From contig JAAKDF010000001.1 of the NCBI GenBank assembly GCA_011754105.1, positions 80,282 through 144,281 of the forward strand: a DNA stretch of 64,000 nt, given 5' to 3'. Source of the DNA: Serratia symbiotica. GTDB lineage: Bacteria > Pseudomonadota > Gammaproteobacteria > Enterobacterales > Enterobacteriaceae. Positions 10,424-20,852 of this stretch are shown here, in pieces. The notes beneath the pieces were generated by a model. That model did not search any database and was not told the origin of the DNA. It worked only from the letters and a program-made list of their open reading frames with translations. The position numbers were made by a program, and so were the translations under genes. Positions within the stretch are counted from its first letter, which is position 1, and each line of letters begins with the position of its first letter.

Positions 10424-11312
10424 ATGAAGCCTTTCTTGCGTTGTGGTACGTTGTAATATCACTTATGCTGGCATGATACAGCAACTATAATTGGCGTAAA
10501 TACGAGATTTTGGCGATCCCACTGCAACTTATGATGCAGCAAGAAATACTCCTGGCACGTATGAAACTGATACTTGATAGACGGGAAATGACCTTCGATG
10601 AGCGGGCGCAGCTTTTATATGAGCGTAGTGTGCTGTATAATAGCCTCGGTACTACGTGCATTAGCTCGCAATAATTTCTCTCAGGCGCTGGCAATACATA
10701 CTGATATACCTGAAGTTTTCAACTACCTAGGCACTTACTTAACGCAGGCAAGTAATGCTGATACTGCCTATGAAGCGTTTGATTCTGTATTAGAGCTTGA
10801 TCTAACTTACAAGTACGCTCGTTTAAACTAAGGCATCGCATTGCATTATCGCTGCCGCTTCTCGTTGGCGAAGAATTATCTGCTGGCTTTTTATCAAGAC
10901 GACCCAAACGATCCCTTCCGTTCGTTGTGGCTATATCTTATGGAACGAGAAATCGATCCCAAAAAGGCTGACGTAGAGCTCAAGCAGCGTTATGAAAAAG
11001 CGAACCGAGTGCAATAATAGGGATGTAATATTATCGAATTTTACCTGGGTAACATTAGCGAAAAAAAGCTGATGTCACGCTTCAAGGTAGATACAACGGA
11101 TAACACTTCGCTCGCTGAGCATCTCAATAAAACTGACTTTTATTTAGGTAAACACCACCTGATTCTAGGGGACAAGAACACAGCTTCGGCGCTGTTCAAA
11201 CTGACGGTGGCTAGTAACGTAAATAACTTCGTTAAGCACCGCTATGCATTGTTGGAATTTGGCGCTTTTAGGCCAAGAGCAAGACGAATTATCATAATCA
11301 TACCAGCAATAG
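10424..11312 (+). pseudogene. nlpI: Dead lipoprotein gene nlpI
   Basis: NlpI is an outer-membrane TPR lipoprotein that adapts proteases to peptidoglycan hydrolases. The start MKPFLRCGTL is followed by a stop within ten codons. Recognisable segments then appear in changing frames: [31 protein letters not shown] (first 20 residues are the TPR core), [23 protein letters not shown]-like text, [20 protein letters not shown] and RYALLEF. Several stops and frameshifts break it. It holds its normal place between pnp and yrbN-deaD. Confidence 0.9.
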
Positions 11313-11344
11313 CTGACGAACACTTCTACCCAATAGGTTTTAAT

Positions 11345-11452
11345 TTGCGGCAAGTTAGCAATCAAACGGGATCCCTGGAGCTAAGTTTGCTAAGTGACGA
11401 GGGTAAGGGAGAGCAGCTAACACCGCGGTGGCTTGAAAGATGAAGGATTATC
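11345..11452 (+). repeat. Decayed dispersed intergenic repeat, copy 2
   Basis: This block after dead nlpI (gggatccctggagctaag ... gtaagggagagcagctaaca ... gcttgaaagatgaagg) aligns with the block in the infB-rbfA gap; a shorter piece, agcttgaaggatgacgg, lies in the truB-rpsO gap near 7531. It resembles the short non-coding repeats of Serratia/Yersinia genomes. Identification is by eye. Confidence 0.45.
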
Positions 11453-11553
11453 ATCTCTGATAGACATTAGTTTTACAGCCAATGCTACCGCCTTCACGTG
11501 TGAGAGTTTTTTGTTCGTTTTATAAACTAATTTGAGCCGGTTCACATTTTTCA

Positions 11554-11634
11554 ATGAAAATGACTGAAAATTTTCTCGACGAGTTATGTAGACTGGCTGC
11601 CATTATTAATGAGGCATGTGTACATGACTACTGA
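11554..11634 (+). CDS. yrbN: Small leader protein YrbN upstream of deaD
   Basis: A 26-codon [21 protein letters not shown]..., ends in a TGA that overlaps the deaD start by 11 bases. E. coli has a 26-residue protein, yrbN, at the same place with the same overlap, so both length and position match. The ORF is too short for the supplied track. It is intact although the neighbouring nlpI is dead, which suggests it is kept, probably for translational coupling to deaD. Its biochemical role is unknown. Confidence 0.75.
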   Translation: MKMTENFLDELCRLAAIINEACVHDY

Positions 11635-13504
11635 GTTTGAAATCTCTTTTGCTGATCTGGGGCTATCTGCTGAGATCATTTCTGCCCTGACTGACCTGGG
11701 CTATGAAAAACCATCACCGATCCAGGCTGAGTGTATTCCTCACCTGTTGAACGGTCTCGATGTGCTGGGCATGGCGCAGACCGGTAGTGGTAAAACCGCA
11801 GCATTCTCGCTGCCACTATTGCATAATCTGCAGGCTGACCTGAAAGCACCTCAGATTCTGGTTCTGGCACCAACCCGCGAACTAGCGGTTCAGGTTGCTG
11901 AAGCTATGACTGATTTCTCCAAACACATGCATGGTGTGAATGTTGTAGCTCTGTACGGTGGCCAACGTTATGACGTACAGTTGCGCGCCCTGCGTCAGGG
12001 ACCACAAATTGTGGTAGGTACGCCAGGTCGTCTATTAGATCACCTGAAACGTGGCACCTTGAATCTCTCTGACCTGAGCGGCTTAGTATTAGATGAAGCC
12101 GATGAAATGTTGCGTATGGGCTTTATCGAAGACGTAAAAACCATCATGGCTGAGATCCCGGCTGAACATCAAACCGCACTCTTCTCCGCTACCATGCCAG
12201 AGGCAATCCGCCGTATTACCCGCCGCTTTATGAAAGATCCACAGGAAGTGCGCATTCAGTCCAATATCACTACCCGTCCAGATATCAGCCAAAGCTATTG
12301 GACGGTGCAAGGCATGCGTAAAAACGAATCGCTGGTACGCTTCCTGGAAGCCGAAGACTTTAACGCGGCGATCATTTTTGTGCGCACCAAAAATGCCACG
12401 CTGGAAGTGGCCGAAACTCTGGAGCACAGTGGTTACAGCAGCGCTGCGCTGAACGGTGATATGAACCAGGCGTTGCGCGAGCAGACCTTGGAACGTCTAA
12501 AAGACGGTCGTCTGGACATCCTGATCGCCACAGACGTTGCGGCCCGTGGTCTAGATGTTGAACGCATCAGCTTGGTAGTAAACTACGATATCCCGATGGA
12601 CTCCGAGTCTTACGTTCACCGTATTGGCCGTACCGGCCGTGCAGGCCGCGCAGGACGTGCGCTACTGTTTGTGGAAAACCGTGAACGTCGCCTGCTGCGT
12701 AATATTGAACGTACTATGAAGCTAACTATCGCAGAAGTAGCACTGCCTAACGCAGAACTGCTGGGTGAGCGTCGTCTAGCCAAATTTGCCGCTAAAGTTC
12801 AGCAACAACTGGAAAGTCGCGATCTAGACATATATCGTGAGCTATTGGCTAAACTGCAGCCGGAAGAAGAGCTGGACATGGAAACCCTGGCTGCCGCATT
12901 GCTGAAGATGGCTCAGGGTGAACGTCCGCTAATTCTCCCGCCTGATCCCGTATGCAAGCCACGTCAGCGTCTTAATTTCAATGATTGTGACGATCGTAGC
13001 AATAATCGCCGCCGTAATATACGTTCAGACAGCCGTAACGCTGACCGTCCGCGCCGTGAAATTCGGGACGTTGGTGAGATGCAACTCTACCGCATTGAAG
13101 TTGGTCGTGATGACGGTGTGGATGTTCGTCATATCGTTGGCACTATCGCTAACGAAGGTGATATCAGCAGCCGTTACATCGGTAATATCAAGCTGTTTGC
13201 TTCCCATTCCACTATCGAATTGCCGAAAGGGATTCCAGGCGGGATCCTGAATCACTTCACTCGCACCCGTATCCTGAACAAGCCGATGAATATGCAACTG
13301 CTTGGTGATGCACAGCCGAATGAACGCAGTGGCCATAGCCGTATATTCAACGGCGGTGCACGCCGTGAAGGTGCAACGCGTCGTTCCGCTGGTGGTAGTG
13401 ACCGTCGCAGCGGTAATTTTAACCGTGACGGCAAAACAAAACCAGCACCGAGCCGTAATGACTCAGCACCGACGGTAAGAAGCCGTCGTTTTAGTGATGC
13501 ATAA
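11624..13504 (+). CDS. deaD: ATP-dependent RNA helicase DeaD (CsdA)
   Basis: DeaD unwinds RNA during cold-shock translation and 50S assembly. I use ATG 11624 ([14 protein letters not shown]), overlapping yrbN, giving 626 residues. Helicase motifs in order: Q motif ([10 protein letters not shown]), Walker A AQTGSGKT (about 51-58), PTRELA, TPGR, DEAD (about 156-159), SAT, ARGLD and [11 protein letters not shown] (about 331-341). A DbpA-like RNA-binding domain ([19 protein letters not shown]) and a basic Arg/Gly/Ser-rich tail follow. The long leader since nlpI is typical of this cold-induced gene. Confidence 0.96.
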   Translation: MTTEFEISFADLGLSAEIISALTDLGYEKPSPIQAECIPHLLNGLDVLGMAQTGSGKTAAFSLPLLHNLQADLKAPQILVLAPTRELAVQVAEAMTDFSKHMHGVNVVALYGGQRYDVQLRALRQGPQIVVGTPGRLLDHLKRGTLNLSDLSGLVLDEADEMLRMGFIEDVKTIMAEIPAEHQTALFSATMPEAIRRITRRFMKDPQEVRIQSNITTRPDISQSYWTVQGMRKNESLVRFLEAEDFNAAIIFVRTKNATLEVAETLEHSGYSSAALNGDMNQALREQTLERLKDGRLDILIATDVAARGLDVERISLVVNYDIPMDSESYVHRIGRTGRAGRAGRALLFVENRERRLLRNIERTMKLTIAEVALPNAELLGERRLAKFAAKVQQQLESRDLDIYRELLAKLQPEEELDMETLAAALLKMAQGERPLILPPDPVCKPRQRLNFNDCDDRSNNRRRNIRSDSRNADRPRREIRDVGEMQLYRIEVGRDDGVDVRHIVGTIANEGDISSRYIGNIKLFASHSTIELPKGIPGGILNHFTRTRILNKPMNMQLLGDAQPNERSGHSRIFNGGARREGATRRSAGGSDRRSGNFNRDGKTKPAPSRNDSAPTVRSRRFSDA

Positions 13505-13701
13505 CCGCTGTTTTGACCGTTCTTAGTCAGTGGTACAGGGAACTAGATTACGGGCTGGTTTTTTTATGCAGCGAACTCTGAAACGTCAATGGTTTAACCG
13601 GCTCGCTGTCATTATCATAAAAAGAGGATATATTCGAGCAAATGTAGATGGGAACAAGATTATTTCTACCTACCGCTTACACTTTGGTAGTAGATATCAT
13701 A

Positions 13702-14087
13702 ATGAAAAAAAAGACGTTATTAACCATGCTGCTGATGATAGTTGCGATCGCTATGGCGATTCTGTTCCGTGCGCATAATCAGGATGTACTGCTACAGTAT
13801 AAAGTTGATGCGCTAGAGGTAATCGTTGCCTCCAAGGCCATAGGTCTGGTGATAAAACGCCTGGTAGAGCGTAGCGACAACGTGAAAGGTAGCCAACTGT
13901 TGATTCTGCTTGACAGTACAGAGATGATAGCTCAATTACGTTCTGTACACAGACGACACGCATCAAAACCAATGCTACAGCTCGAATAATAGATGCACGG
14001 CACCCGTGAAGAGAGCATCAGCACCTTTCGTGCCAATTTGGCGCTGGCCGAGGCGCAATACTGTAACGCGCATAACGATTACAACAG
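13702..14087 (+). pseudogene. Truncated HlyD-type membrane fusion protein
   Basis: The first 95 codons read as a periplasmic adaptor of the HlyD/YhiI type: an N-terminal signal anchor (LLTMLLMIVAIAMAILF) and a biotinyl-lipoyl-like segment (EVIVASKAIGLVIKRLVERS). A stop follows, then a shifted frame with coiled-coil text such as REESISTFRANLALAEAQY. The rest is cut off exactly at an IS remnant (14088). The partner efflux genes are absent. It is non-functional. Confidence 0.75.
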
Positions 14088-14235
14088 GAGTTGTTGAATA
14101 AATCGAACATTTGGCCGGCACGAGGATCAGATCACTCTCCTTCTGTCAAAATAGCGACATTGCGTGGTCTAGCAAAAGTTTAAGATCACCAACTGTAAGG
14201 CTTACAACAACGCTCCTTCGATTTCAACAAAGCTC
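14088..14235 (+). mobile_element. IS903-like remnant 1 (internally deleted)
   Basis: The left end GAGTTGTTGAATAAATCGAAC continues ~125 bases into the transposase start (aagttta agatcaccaac ... tacaacaacgc), then jumps to a right end, ATTTCAACAAAGCTC. IS903 terminal repeats read GGCTTTGTTGAATAAATC, so the family is clear. About 85% of the element is missing. It sits between the dead HlyD gene and fabV. Confidence 0.8.
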
Positions 14236-14324
14236 TTAATATTATGACGTTATAGTTGCGACATAGTATGATGAATGCTCTCGATAAAGGCCGGGATCCT
14301 GTCTTTCAGCACTGCTCAACTCGC

Positions 14325-15524
14325 TTAGACCAGTTCGATTACCTCGAAGCTAACTTCACAACTCAGGTCAGCGTTGTAATCAACACCCGCTATGCCAAAG
14401 CCGAACAAGCGCAAGAAATCTGCCTTATAGCCCTTATAGTCTGTCAGTTCATTGATGTTATTATCGTTGATGCGCGCCCAGATTTTACGGCAAGTGTTTT
14501 GCACATCGTCACGCAGTTCCAAATCATCCAAACGCAGGCGATGCCTCTCGTCAGTTTCTGGCACTGTGCCAGTGTACAGTTTGCTAGCGAATAAACGCTG
14601 TACCTGCTCAATGCAGCCTTCGTGAATGCCCTGCTCCTTCATGATTTTGAACACGATAGAAATGTATAGCGGCATAACTGGGATCGCAGAGGAAGCCTGG
14701 GTAACGACTGACTTCAGCACGGCAACATAGGCGGCCCCACCTTTGGCTTTCAGCTTCTGATCGATGGCTTGTGCTGCGCGATCTAGATCTTCTTTCGCTT
14801 TACCCAAGGTGCCATGCCAATAAATTGGCCAGGTCAGATTAGTGCCAATGTAAGAATAGGCAACGGTCTGAATGTTATTCTCCAGCACGCCAGCTTCATC
14901 CAATGCGTCCATCCATAGCTGCCAATCTTGGCCACCCATTACCTTGATGGTGTCGGCAATTTCCTTCTCGTTGGCTGGCTCAACGACGACTTCCACCAGC
15001 ACATCTTTGTTGGTTTCCAGCGCCACGGATTTATAGGGTTTACCGATAGGCTTTAGTGCAGAACGCACCACTTCACCGGTTTCTGGCATTTTGCGCACCG
15101 GGGAAGCCAATGAGTAGACCACCAGATCAATTTGCCCCAGATCCTGCTTAATTAGATTGATAACACTTAGGCGGCATTCATTGGAGAATGCATCACCGTT
15201 AATGCTTTTTGCATATATACCTGCTTCTTTGGCGAACTTGTAAAAACAGGCAGAGTTGTACCAACCAGCAGAGCCTGTTTTACCTTCGCTACATGGCTTT
15301 TCAAAAAACACGCCGATGGTTGCCGCACCGCTGCCGAATGCAGCATTGATAATAGAGGCAAGCCCATAGCCAGTAGATGCACCAATAACCAGCACCTTCT
15401 TAGGCCCATTTCTTAGTTCGCTACGTGATTTCACGTAGGCGATTTGCTCACGGACGTTGGCTTCACAGCCTGCCGGATGAGCCGTAGTGCAAATAAAACC
15501 ACGAATTTTAGGTTTGATAATCAT
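14325..15524 (-). CDS. fabV: Enoyl-[acyl-carrier-protein] reductase FabV
   Basis: FabV is the NADH-dependent trans-2-enoyl reductase that completes each fatty acid elongation cycle. The protein is 399 residues, the length of Yersinia FabV. It has the family start [17 protein letters not shown], a nucleotide-binding stretch ([14 protein letters not shown]), the substrate segment [10 protein letters not shown], and the YX8K catalytic pattern ([10 protein letters not shown]). E. coli lacks this gene and uses FabI; Serratia and Yersinia carry it. It is flanked by IS debris on both sides yet intact, so it is probably essential here. Whether fabI also exists cannot be seen in this window. Confidence 0.95.
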   Translation of the reverse strand: MIIKPKIRGFICTTAHPAGCEANVREQIAYVKSRSELRNGPKKVLVIGASTGYGLASIINAAFGSGAATIGVFFEKPCSEGKTGSAGWYNSACFYKFAKEAGIYAKSINGDAFSNECRLSVINLIKQDLGQIDLVVYSLASPVRKMPETGEVVRSALKPIGKPYKSVALETNKDVLVEVVVEPANEKEIADTIKVMGGQDWQLWMDALDEAGVLENNIQTVAYSYIGTNLTWPIYWHGTLGKAKEDLDRAAQAIDQKLKAKGGAAYVAVLKSVVTQASSAIPVMPLYISIVFKIMKEQGIHEGCIEQVQRLFASKLYTGTVPETDERHRLRLDDLELRDDVQNTCRKIWARINDNNINELTDYKGYKADFLRLFGFGIAGVDYNADLSCEVSFEVIELV

Positions 15525-15620
15525 ATTATTTTTTCTTAGTAGCTAAAACCGAAGGCTAATATAACTGATTTTCTCAATATACTTAATATGGATACACGGC
15601 ATAATCGAAACAAGCACCGA

Positions 15621-15680
15621 CGTTGTTGAATAAATCGAACTTTTGTCCGCCACTAAGATAAGATCACTCTCCTTCTGTAG
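15621..15680 (+). mobile_element. IS903-like left-end fragment
   Basis: CGTTGTTGAATAAATCGAAC plus ~40 bases of the left end (ending ctctccttctgtag) abut directly the right end of the next IS copy at 15681. Two copies evidently nested or recombined here. Confidence 0.75.
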
Positions 15681-16581
15681 CGTTGTTGAATAAATCAGAT
15701 TTTGAATAAAGAGTCCTCTGAATATGCATCTTTCAGGCAACGCGTACACTTTCTGGCATACCGGCGAGCGTCATCTTGCGCATCATAGTCTCGCAGCGAT
15801 AGGTGACCACCAAATAGCTGTTTTACTATGTACATCGCTGTTTCAGCTATCGAACGTCGGTGGTGAACTGTCATACTTTTCCTCCGTGTGTTGTCGCCGT
15901 TAAGGCGCTGGTTCGCCTCCGCTTGATTTAGGTCTGCATAAGTCTACCGACCAATAAAGAGCTCAGCTTCTGGGCGGTATTAACGCCCTAATCTTCTTGC
16001 GCCTTAACTCATAATGACTCACTCGCGTATCACTCACTCGCGTATCGTAAGCCAAAGCCGCCGAGGCGGCTTTTAGCGGATGAGACCTGGGAAGGATTCT
16101 GTATCGGTGACATTGCTCAAGGAAAGTTCAGCACAGATGACCTCATGTATTTCTCTATCTACGGCTAAATGCAGTTTTCGCTAGATCCGCCGTTTTCCTG
16201 ACCGTGTTTTATACCTAGGGGCGCAATTTCATCCGGCATTGGGGTTTTAAACGGGACATTAACGGACTACACCCGCTTACTGATGCAGGTGTAGTCCGGG
16301 TAAGTTCAACGGAACTTTCATAAGTGTGAAAATGAAGTAGACGAAGCCCTGGAGGGCAAGAAGTGTCAGGCCAAAAATCCGTTTCAGCATTAATACGCAG
16401 GTCATTGCCATATTGAATATCCACTCATAAAGTGAGTGAACCCCGAGTGATAAGGGCGTTGTTGTAAGCCTTCCAGTTGGTAATCTTGAACTTTTGCTTG
16501 GCCACGCAATATCGCTATTTTGACAGAAGGAGAGTTATCGGATCCTCGTTCCGGAAAAATATTCGATTTATTTAACAACGC
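15681..16581 (-). mobile_element. IS903-like element, longest copy, transposase dead
   Basis: About 900 bp, bounded by CGTTGTTGAATAAATCAGA and ATTTATTTAACAACG. On the minus strand the transposase reads in pieces: KFKITNWKAYNNAL-like start, TLMKVPLNLPGLH-like middle, EIHEVICAELSLSNVTDTE, and HHRRSIAETAMYIVKQLFGG with YDAQ near the end. Many stops and frameshifts break it, and a 15-bp tandem repeat (actcactcgcgtatc twice, 16017-16046) lies inside. IS903 itself is ~1057 bp. Its left tip supplies the last codons and stop of ycfH. Confidence 0.85.
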
Positions 16582-17345
16582 TGAAATAAGCGAGAAAAAT
16601 TGTTGGTTGTGGCTTCGGCCAAGTTTTCCAGGCTAATGCCCTTCAGTACCGCTATGTATTCAGCCACATCACGCACATAGGCGGGTTGATTTTCTTTACC
16701 CCGGTGTGGCACCGGGGCCAGATACGGCGAGTCAGTTTCCACCAGTATGCGATTCAGCGGCACATAACGCACCACCTCACGCAATTTCTCGGCGTTACGG
16801 AAGGTCACGATTCCAGAGAAAGAAATGTAGAAGCTGAGATCCAACAGAACTTCTGCGGTGGCGCGATCCTCGGTGAAACAGTGCAGCACCCCGCCACAGT
16901 CCTGCGCATTTTCCTCAAGCAAAATCGCCAATGTGTCGGCACGCGCATCACGGGTATGCACGATCAGCGGTTTATTCAGATCTCGGCCAATGTTAATATG
17001 CTCGCGGAATGATTCCTGTTGCAGCTCAAGATTGTCTTTATGGTAGAAGTAATCTAGCCCGGTTTCCCCCAACGCGACCACTTGTGCCGACGCTGCCAGG
17101 CGGCGCAGTTCGCCGTAATTATAGCCATTATCCAGGTTCAGCGGGTGTACGCCACAGGAGAAGGCCACATCATCGCGCTCACCAATCAACTGGGTCATAG
17201 CCTGATAGCCCGGTAACGTAGTGGCAACTGATAGCACGTATCCGACATCGCGCACTTTGGCCTTGGCCAGCGCGTCATCTACATTTTGGTGCAGGTTTTG
17301 ATAATCCAGGTAGTTAAGGTGACAATGAGAATCAACTAACAACAT
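16572..17345 (-). CDS. ycfH: TatD-family metal-dependent hydrolase YcfH, C-terminus altered by IS
   Basis: YcfH belongs to the TatD DNase-like hydrolases with a TIM-barrel metal site. Metal ligands are visible: DSHCHL at the start, GETGLDYF, VIVHTRDA, GVLHCFTE and ETDSPYLAP. The enteric protein is 265 residues; here it is 257. The normal C-terminus (after NNFSRLF) is cut by the IS at 16581, and the final codons QRC plus TAA come from the IS terminus (cgt tgt taa). Loss of about eight tail residues may be tolerated because all catalytic motifs remain. It follows holB by 18 bases in the tmk-holB-ycfH operon. Confidence 0.92.
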   Translation of the reverse strand: MLLVDSHCHLNYLDYQNLHQNVDDALAKAKVRDVGYVLSVATTLPGYQAMTQLIGERDDVAFSCGVHPLNLDNGYNYGELRRLAASAQVVALGETGLDYFYHKDNLELQQESFREHINIGRDLNKPLIVHTRDARADTLAILLEENAQDCGGVLHCFTEDRATAEVLLDLSFYISFSGIVTFRNAEKLREVVRYVPLNRILVETDSPYLAPVPHRGKENQPAYVRDVAEYIAVLKGISLENLAEATTNNFSRLFQRC

Positions 17346-17363
17346 AATGTTTAACTCTTTTTT

Positions 17364-18368
17364 TTACAGCGAATGAAGCGGGGAATAGCTGGCATTGCTT
17401 AGCATTTTCTCCCAGCCCAGTAATTGTTCGGTCAATAGCAGTTCGCGGTTAATGCCAACCACTCTGAGCAGCTGATGACGGCAGATCAACCATTGTTGCA
17501 CAATTTGCAGCAACGAAATCCCGCTCAGCCGACTGGCCAGTTGATACACCAACGGCTGCTGATCCTGATTGAGTACATGGCGCCGTGCACCTTGCTGCCA
17601 TTTTATCGTATCCACCAACAGAGCGCACAACCAATGTAGACGCTCCCCCACATCTAGGTGACTGAGCACTGGCAATAGCGACAGCATATCATGCTGCGGC
17701 AAGGCAGCGCTCAACGTTCTACACAGGGCATTGCGCTGTTGCCAGCGCTCCGGTTGCAGCAATTGTTTAGCAGCGATTGGCGCACCGTCGTGCAGGCGTA
17801 GAGCAGTGAGGTGTTCTACCGGGTTACCTGCTGCGTGACAGCTTAGCCACTGCATGCTAAGTTGCTCATCCGGGCTGACTAAATGCCAATACATGCAGCG
17901 GCTGCGTAACGTCGCCAATAATCGTGAAGGCTCGCGGCAACTCAGTAGAAAATAGGTTTTCCCCGGCGGCTCTTCCAATATCTTCAGCAGCGCGTTGGCC
18001 GCAGCTTCGGTCAATAGCTCGGCCTGGAAGAGCCAGATCACCTTGGCCCCTCCTTGCTGTGCATAGGAGTAGAGCCTCTCGATCAACTGACGGATCGGTT
18101 CGATACCTACACTGTTTTTGCCTTTTCCCGGGACCAGCAGATGGTAGTCCGGGTGGTTACCCGCCAGCATCAGTCGGCAACTATGACATTCACCACAGTT
18201 CTTTTCACCGTTACGCTGCTGGCAGAGCAACCAGCGGCTCAAAGCGTAAGCTAGCGTATCGTCGCCATTGCCTGCGGCAGCATGCAAAAGCAAAGCATGA
18301 TGGCCGCGCCCAATGGCGTATTGCCCAACCAACTGGTGATATGGGATGTTCAGCCACGGATACTCCAT
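17364..18368 (-). CDS. holB: DNA polymerase III subunit delta prime
   Basis: HolB is a non-ATPase member of the clamp loader that loads the beta clamp on DNA. Length is 334, identical to E. coli. It has the four-cysteine zinc module (CQQRNGEKNCGECHSC), the sensor-like segment ALLKILEEPPGKTYF, and TLRSRCMYW for the SRC motif. The C-terminal collar domain is more divergent (GINRELLLTEQLL is conserved). Its ATG overlaps the tmk stop by one base (TAATG), indicating translational coupling. Confidence 0.95.
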   Translation of the reverse strand: MEYPWLNIPYHQLVGQYAIGRGHHALLLHAAAGNGDDTLAYALSRWLLCQQRNGEKNCGECHSCRLMLAGNHPDYHLLVPGKGKNSVGIEPIRQLIERLYSYAQQGGAKVIWLFQAELLTEAAANALLKILEEPPGKTYFLLSCREPSRLLATLRSRCMYWHLVSPDEQLSMQWLSCHAAGNPVEHLTALRLHDGAPIAAKQLLQPERWQQRNALCRTLSAALPQHDMLSLLPVLSHLDVGERLHWLCALLVDTIKWQQGARRHVLNQDQQPLVYQLASRLSGISLLQIVQQWLICRHQLLRVVGINRELLLTEQLLGWEKMLSNASYSPLHSL

Positions 18369-19006
18369 TACACGCCCTCCTGCTGTTGAAGCCAGAGGCT
18401 GACGCAGGCACGAATAGATGCAGTAACCTGCTCAAGCGGTTGTGTAGCATCAAGCGTGACAATCGATTCATCTTGCGCTGCCAACGCCAAATAGCGTGCG
18501 CGCGTACGTATGAAGAACGGCAATAGCTCTTGTTCAATGCGATCTAGTTCGCCGCGCGCCTTAGCGCGTTGCAGCCCAATCAGCGGCGGCAGATCTAAAT
18601 AAATAGTGAGATCCGGGCGGAAGCTCCCCAACACAGCATCGCGCAGTGAGAGCATCAGTTGCGGATCTGTGCCGCGCCCACTACCCTGATAAGTCTGTGA
18701 AGACAGATCGTGACGATCACCCACCACCCATGCACCGCGTTCCAACGCCGGCTTGATAACGGTTTCCACCAACTGCACACGGGCAGCGTACAGCATCAGC
18801 ACTTCCGCCTTGATGGTCGGCATTTCGTTACCCACTCCACGTTTGAATAGATCGCGCAATTTCTCCGCTAGCGGCGTGCCACCAGGCTCACGCGTAAAGA
18901 CTATATCGTTGATATAACGCTCTCGTAATACACTGGCTACGGTATCACGCGCGGTGGTTTTTCCTGCTCCTTCCAATCCTTCTATAACAACGAATTTACT
19001 TTTCAT
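18368..19006 (-). CDS. tmk: Thymidylate kinase
   Basis: Tmk phosphorylates dTMP to dTDP. I choose the ATG at 19006 ([19 protein letters not shown]), six codons inside the track ORF, giving 212 residues. The P-loop GLEGAGKTT, the DR(H) motif in [15 protein letters not shown] and the lid region [12 protein letters not shown] are present. It lies directly after dead mltG and overlaps holB by one base. The segment [21 protein letters not shown] differs from E. coli but keeps the frame. Confidence 0.95.
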   Translation of the reverse strand: MKSKFVVIEGLEGAGKTTARDTVASVLRERYINDIVFTREPGGTPLAEKLRDLFKRGVGNEMPTIKAEVLMLYAARVQLVETVIKPALERGAWVVGDRHDLSSQTYQGSGRGTDPQLMLSLRDAVLGSFRPDLTIYLDLPPLIGLQRAKARGELDRIEQELLPFFIRTRARYLALAAQDESIVTLDATQPLEQVTASIRACVSLWLQQQEGV

Positions 19007-19014
19007 TCTTTTCT

Positions 19015-20041
19015 TTAACCCCAACGGTAGGCACGCACCGCCTGGTTATGGCTTGCCAGGTTGGTGGTAAACATATGGCTAACCTTACCGTGTCTGCGAC
19101 AAAGTATAAGTAAGGTATCTTTGCTGGGCTGGTGGCGGATTTCAGCGCTGCTTCGCCTGGCATAGCGATCGGGGGAGATGGCAAGCCAGCAATCACATAG
19201 GTGTTATACGCGGTGCTTGCTTCCAGATCCTTGAGTGTAATACGGCCATTATAGCTATCGCCCATGCCGTATATTACCGAGAGATCGGTCTGCAAGCGCA
19301 TGTTAATACACAGCCGATTAACAAAACGCAGCCGTTTAACAAATACCTAGGCTACTTTGCTACGCTCTTGCAGCTGCGCCGTTTCTTTTTCGATGATCGA
19401 CGCCAGGATTAGAAGATCAGCTGGTTTTTTATACGGCAGGCTGGTGTCGCATTCATCCCACTCAGTCTGCAGCGCTTTATTCATACGCACGTGATTACGC
19501 TGCAGCAAGTCGATGTGACTCATATCGGCGATATACCGATAGATATCCGGGTACAACTGCCCCTCCGGGTTGCCCCCCTATGGCATGCCTAACGCAACAG
19601 CAATCTATTCGTCGTTTTTACCCGCTAGCGTATGCTGCAAATATTTTGGCTGTTGCAGCACTTGCAGCCAGACGCACAGGCGTCATTCTTTAATAAAGCG
19701 CACGGTGAACTGAGCTTCTTTGCCGCTTTTCAATAACTATAGCATTTGGCGCACCCGTCATAGCCTAGGGTAAAACGATAAGTGCTGACCTTAAATTCCG
19801 CCAGTTCCGGCTCAACCAGCAGTAGCCATGGGAACTATCTACAGCTGCGCACCAGTTGGTCACGCATCAATAAACTCACCAGCGCCATACGCCCGCTGCC
19901 AACCGATAACTTGAGTATCGTTTACTGCTCGATGGCCAGCGGCCTATTGGCAAAGCGTTCAATCTTCTGGTATCCCCAAAACATTAGAGCCAAGGCTAGA
20001 GCAATAATAATGGATAGGATCTTTAGCTTTTTTTTCTTCAT
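19015..20041 (-). pseudogene. mltG: Dead endolytic transglycosylase gene mltG (yceG)
   Basis: MltG cleaves nascent glycan strands and sets their length. The start MKKKKLKILSIIIALAL and membrane anchor are readable, then a stop follows PLAIEQ. Later pieces are KPADLLILASIIEKETAQ, which contains the YceG catalytic Glu, then [19 protein letters not shown] and TPYLYFVAD-like text. The terminal AVRAYRWG-stop is in yet another frame. It is non-functional. It keeps its place between pabC and tmk. Confidence 0.92.
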
Positions 20042-20054
20042 CAATTAGCCGTGA

Positions 20055-20852
20055 TTAACAATGTGGGCGTAAAAAATCATACAGTTGGCGTGAACAGTAA
20101 CGCCATGATTGTACTGTATTAACCGGTAACAACGGCATTAGCGCATTGCTCACCAGCACTTCATCAGCATCGGCCAGCGCTTCTATTGGCTCGCTAACAC
20201 AATGCAGGCTATATTCAGTGCCAATCAGTAGTTCGATCACGCGCCGCCGCATCAGACCGGCCACGCCCGACTAACTTAGATCTGGCGTAAATACATATCT
20301 TCCCTTGCGCCAGAACAAATTAGCCGTACAGCATTCCACCAGCATACCGGCAGTGTCAAGCACCAGCGCCTCGTTGGCTACCGTCTGTTCAAGATGCGCA
20401 CGGATCAGCACTTGCTCTAAACGGTTAAGGTGCTTCAAGCCTGCCAGCAGCGGATTGCGCGCTAGTGGCACTGGGCTAAGTGCTAGACTAATGCCATGAT
20501 CGCGCCACTGTTGATAATGTGCAGGGTAGCTGCTGCGTGCCATAAGGCGCGTGGGGTTTTCACACCCTGCTGGGCTGTAGCCGCGTCCGCCGCTGCCACG
20601 TGTTAGTATCGCTTTGATCACGCCGAGTGGGAGAGGTTTGGCCGCATGCACCATCTCCTGTTCAAAGGCAACCCAGTCGGTCGTAGGCAACATCAGACGA
20701 TGCGCAGCTTGTTGCAAGCGTTCGATATGCTAGGGCAGCATATCGACCTTACCACCCGTTACCCGATCGGTAGTGAAACAACCATCGCCAAACTGCAAAC
20801 CGCGATCGCTCGGTGCTAAAGCGTGATGTCGTTGCCCGTTTATCCAGTACAT
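20055..20852 (-). pseudogene. pabC: pabC with two in-frame amber stops
   Basis: PabC (aminodeoxychorismate lyase) makes p-aminobenzoate for folate. The reading frame is continuous from MYWINGQRHHALAPSDRGLQFGDG to the end, but two TAG codons interrupt it, one near residue 48 (after VDMLP) and one after YVFTPDLS. There is no frameshift. The PLP-lyase features RGSGGRGYSP, GIKHLNRLEQ-like GLKHLNRLEQVLIR and ECCTANLFWRKG are preserved, so inactivation looks recent. Readthrough cannot be excluded but is unlikely at two sites. Confidence 0.85.

Noticed and set aside
18211-18537. ORFs antisense to holB and tmk (100-200 codons)
   Set aside because: Long shadows are expected opposite high-GC conserved genes; no independent start signals or family matches.
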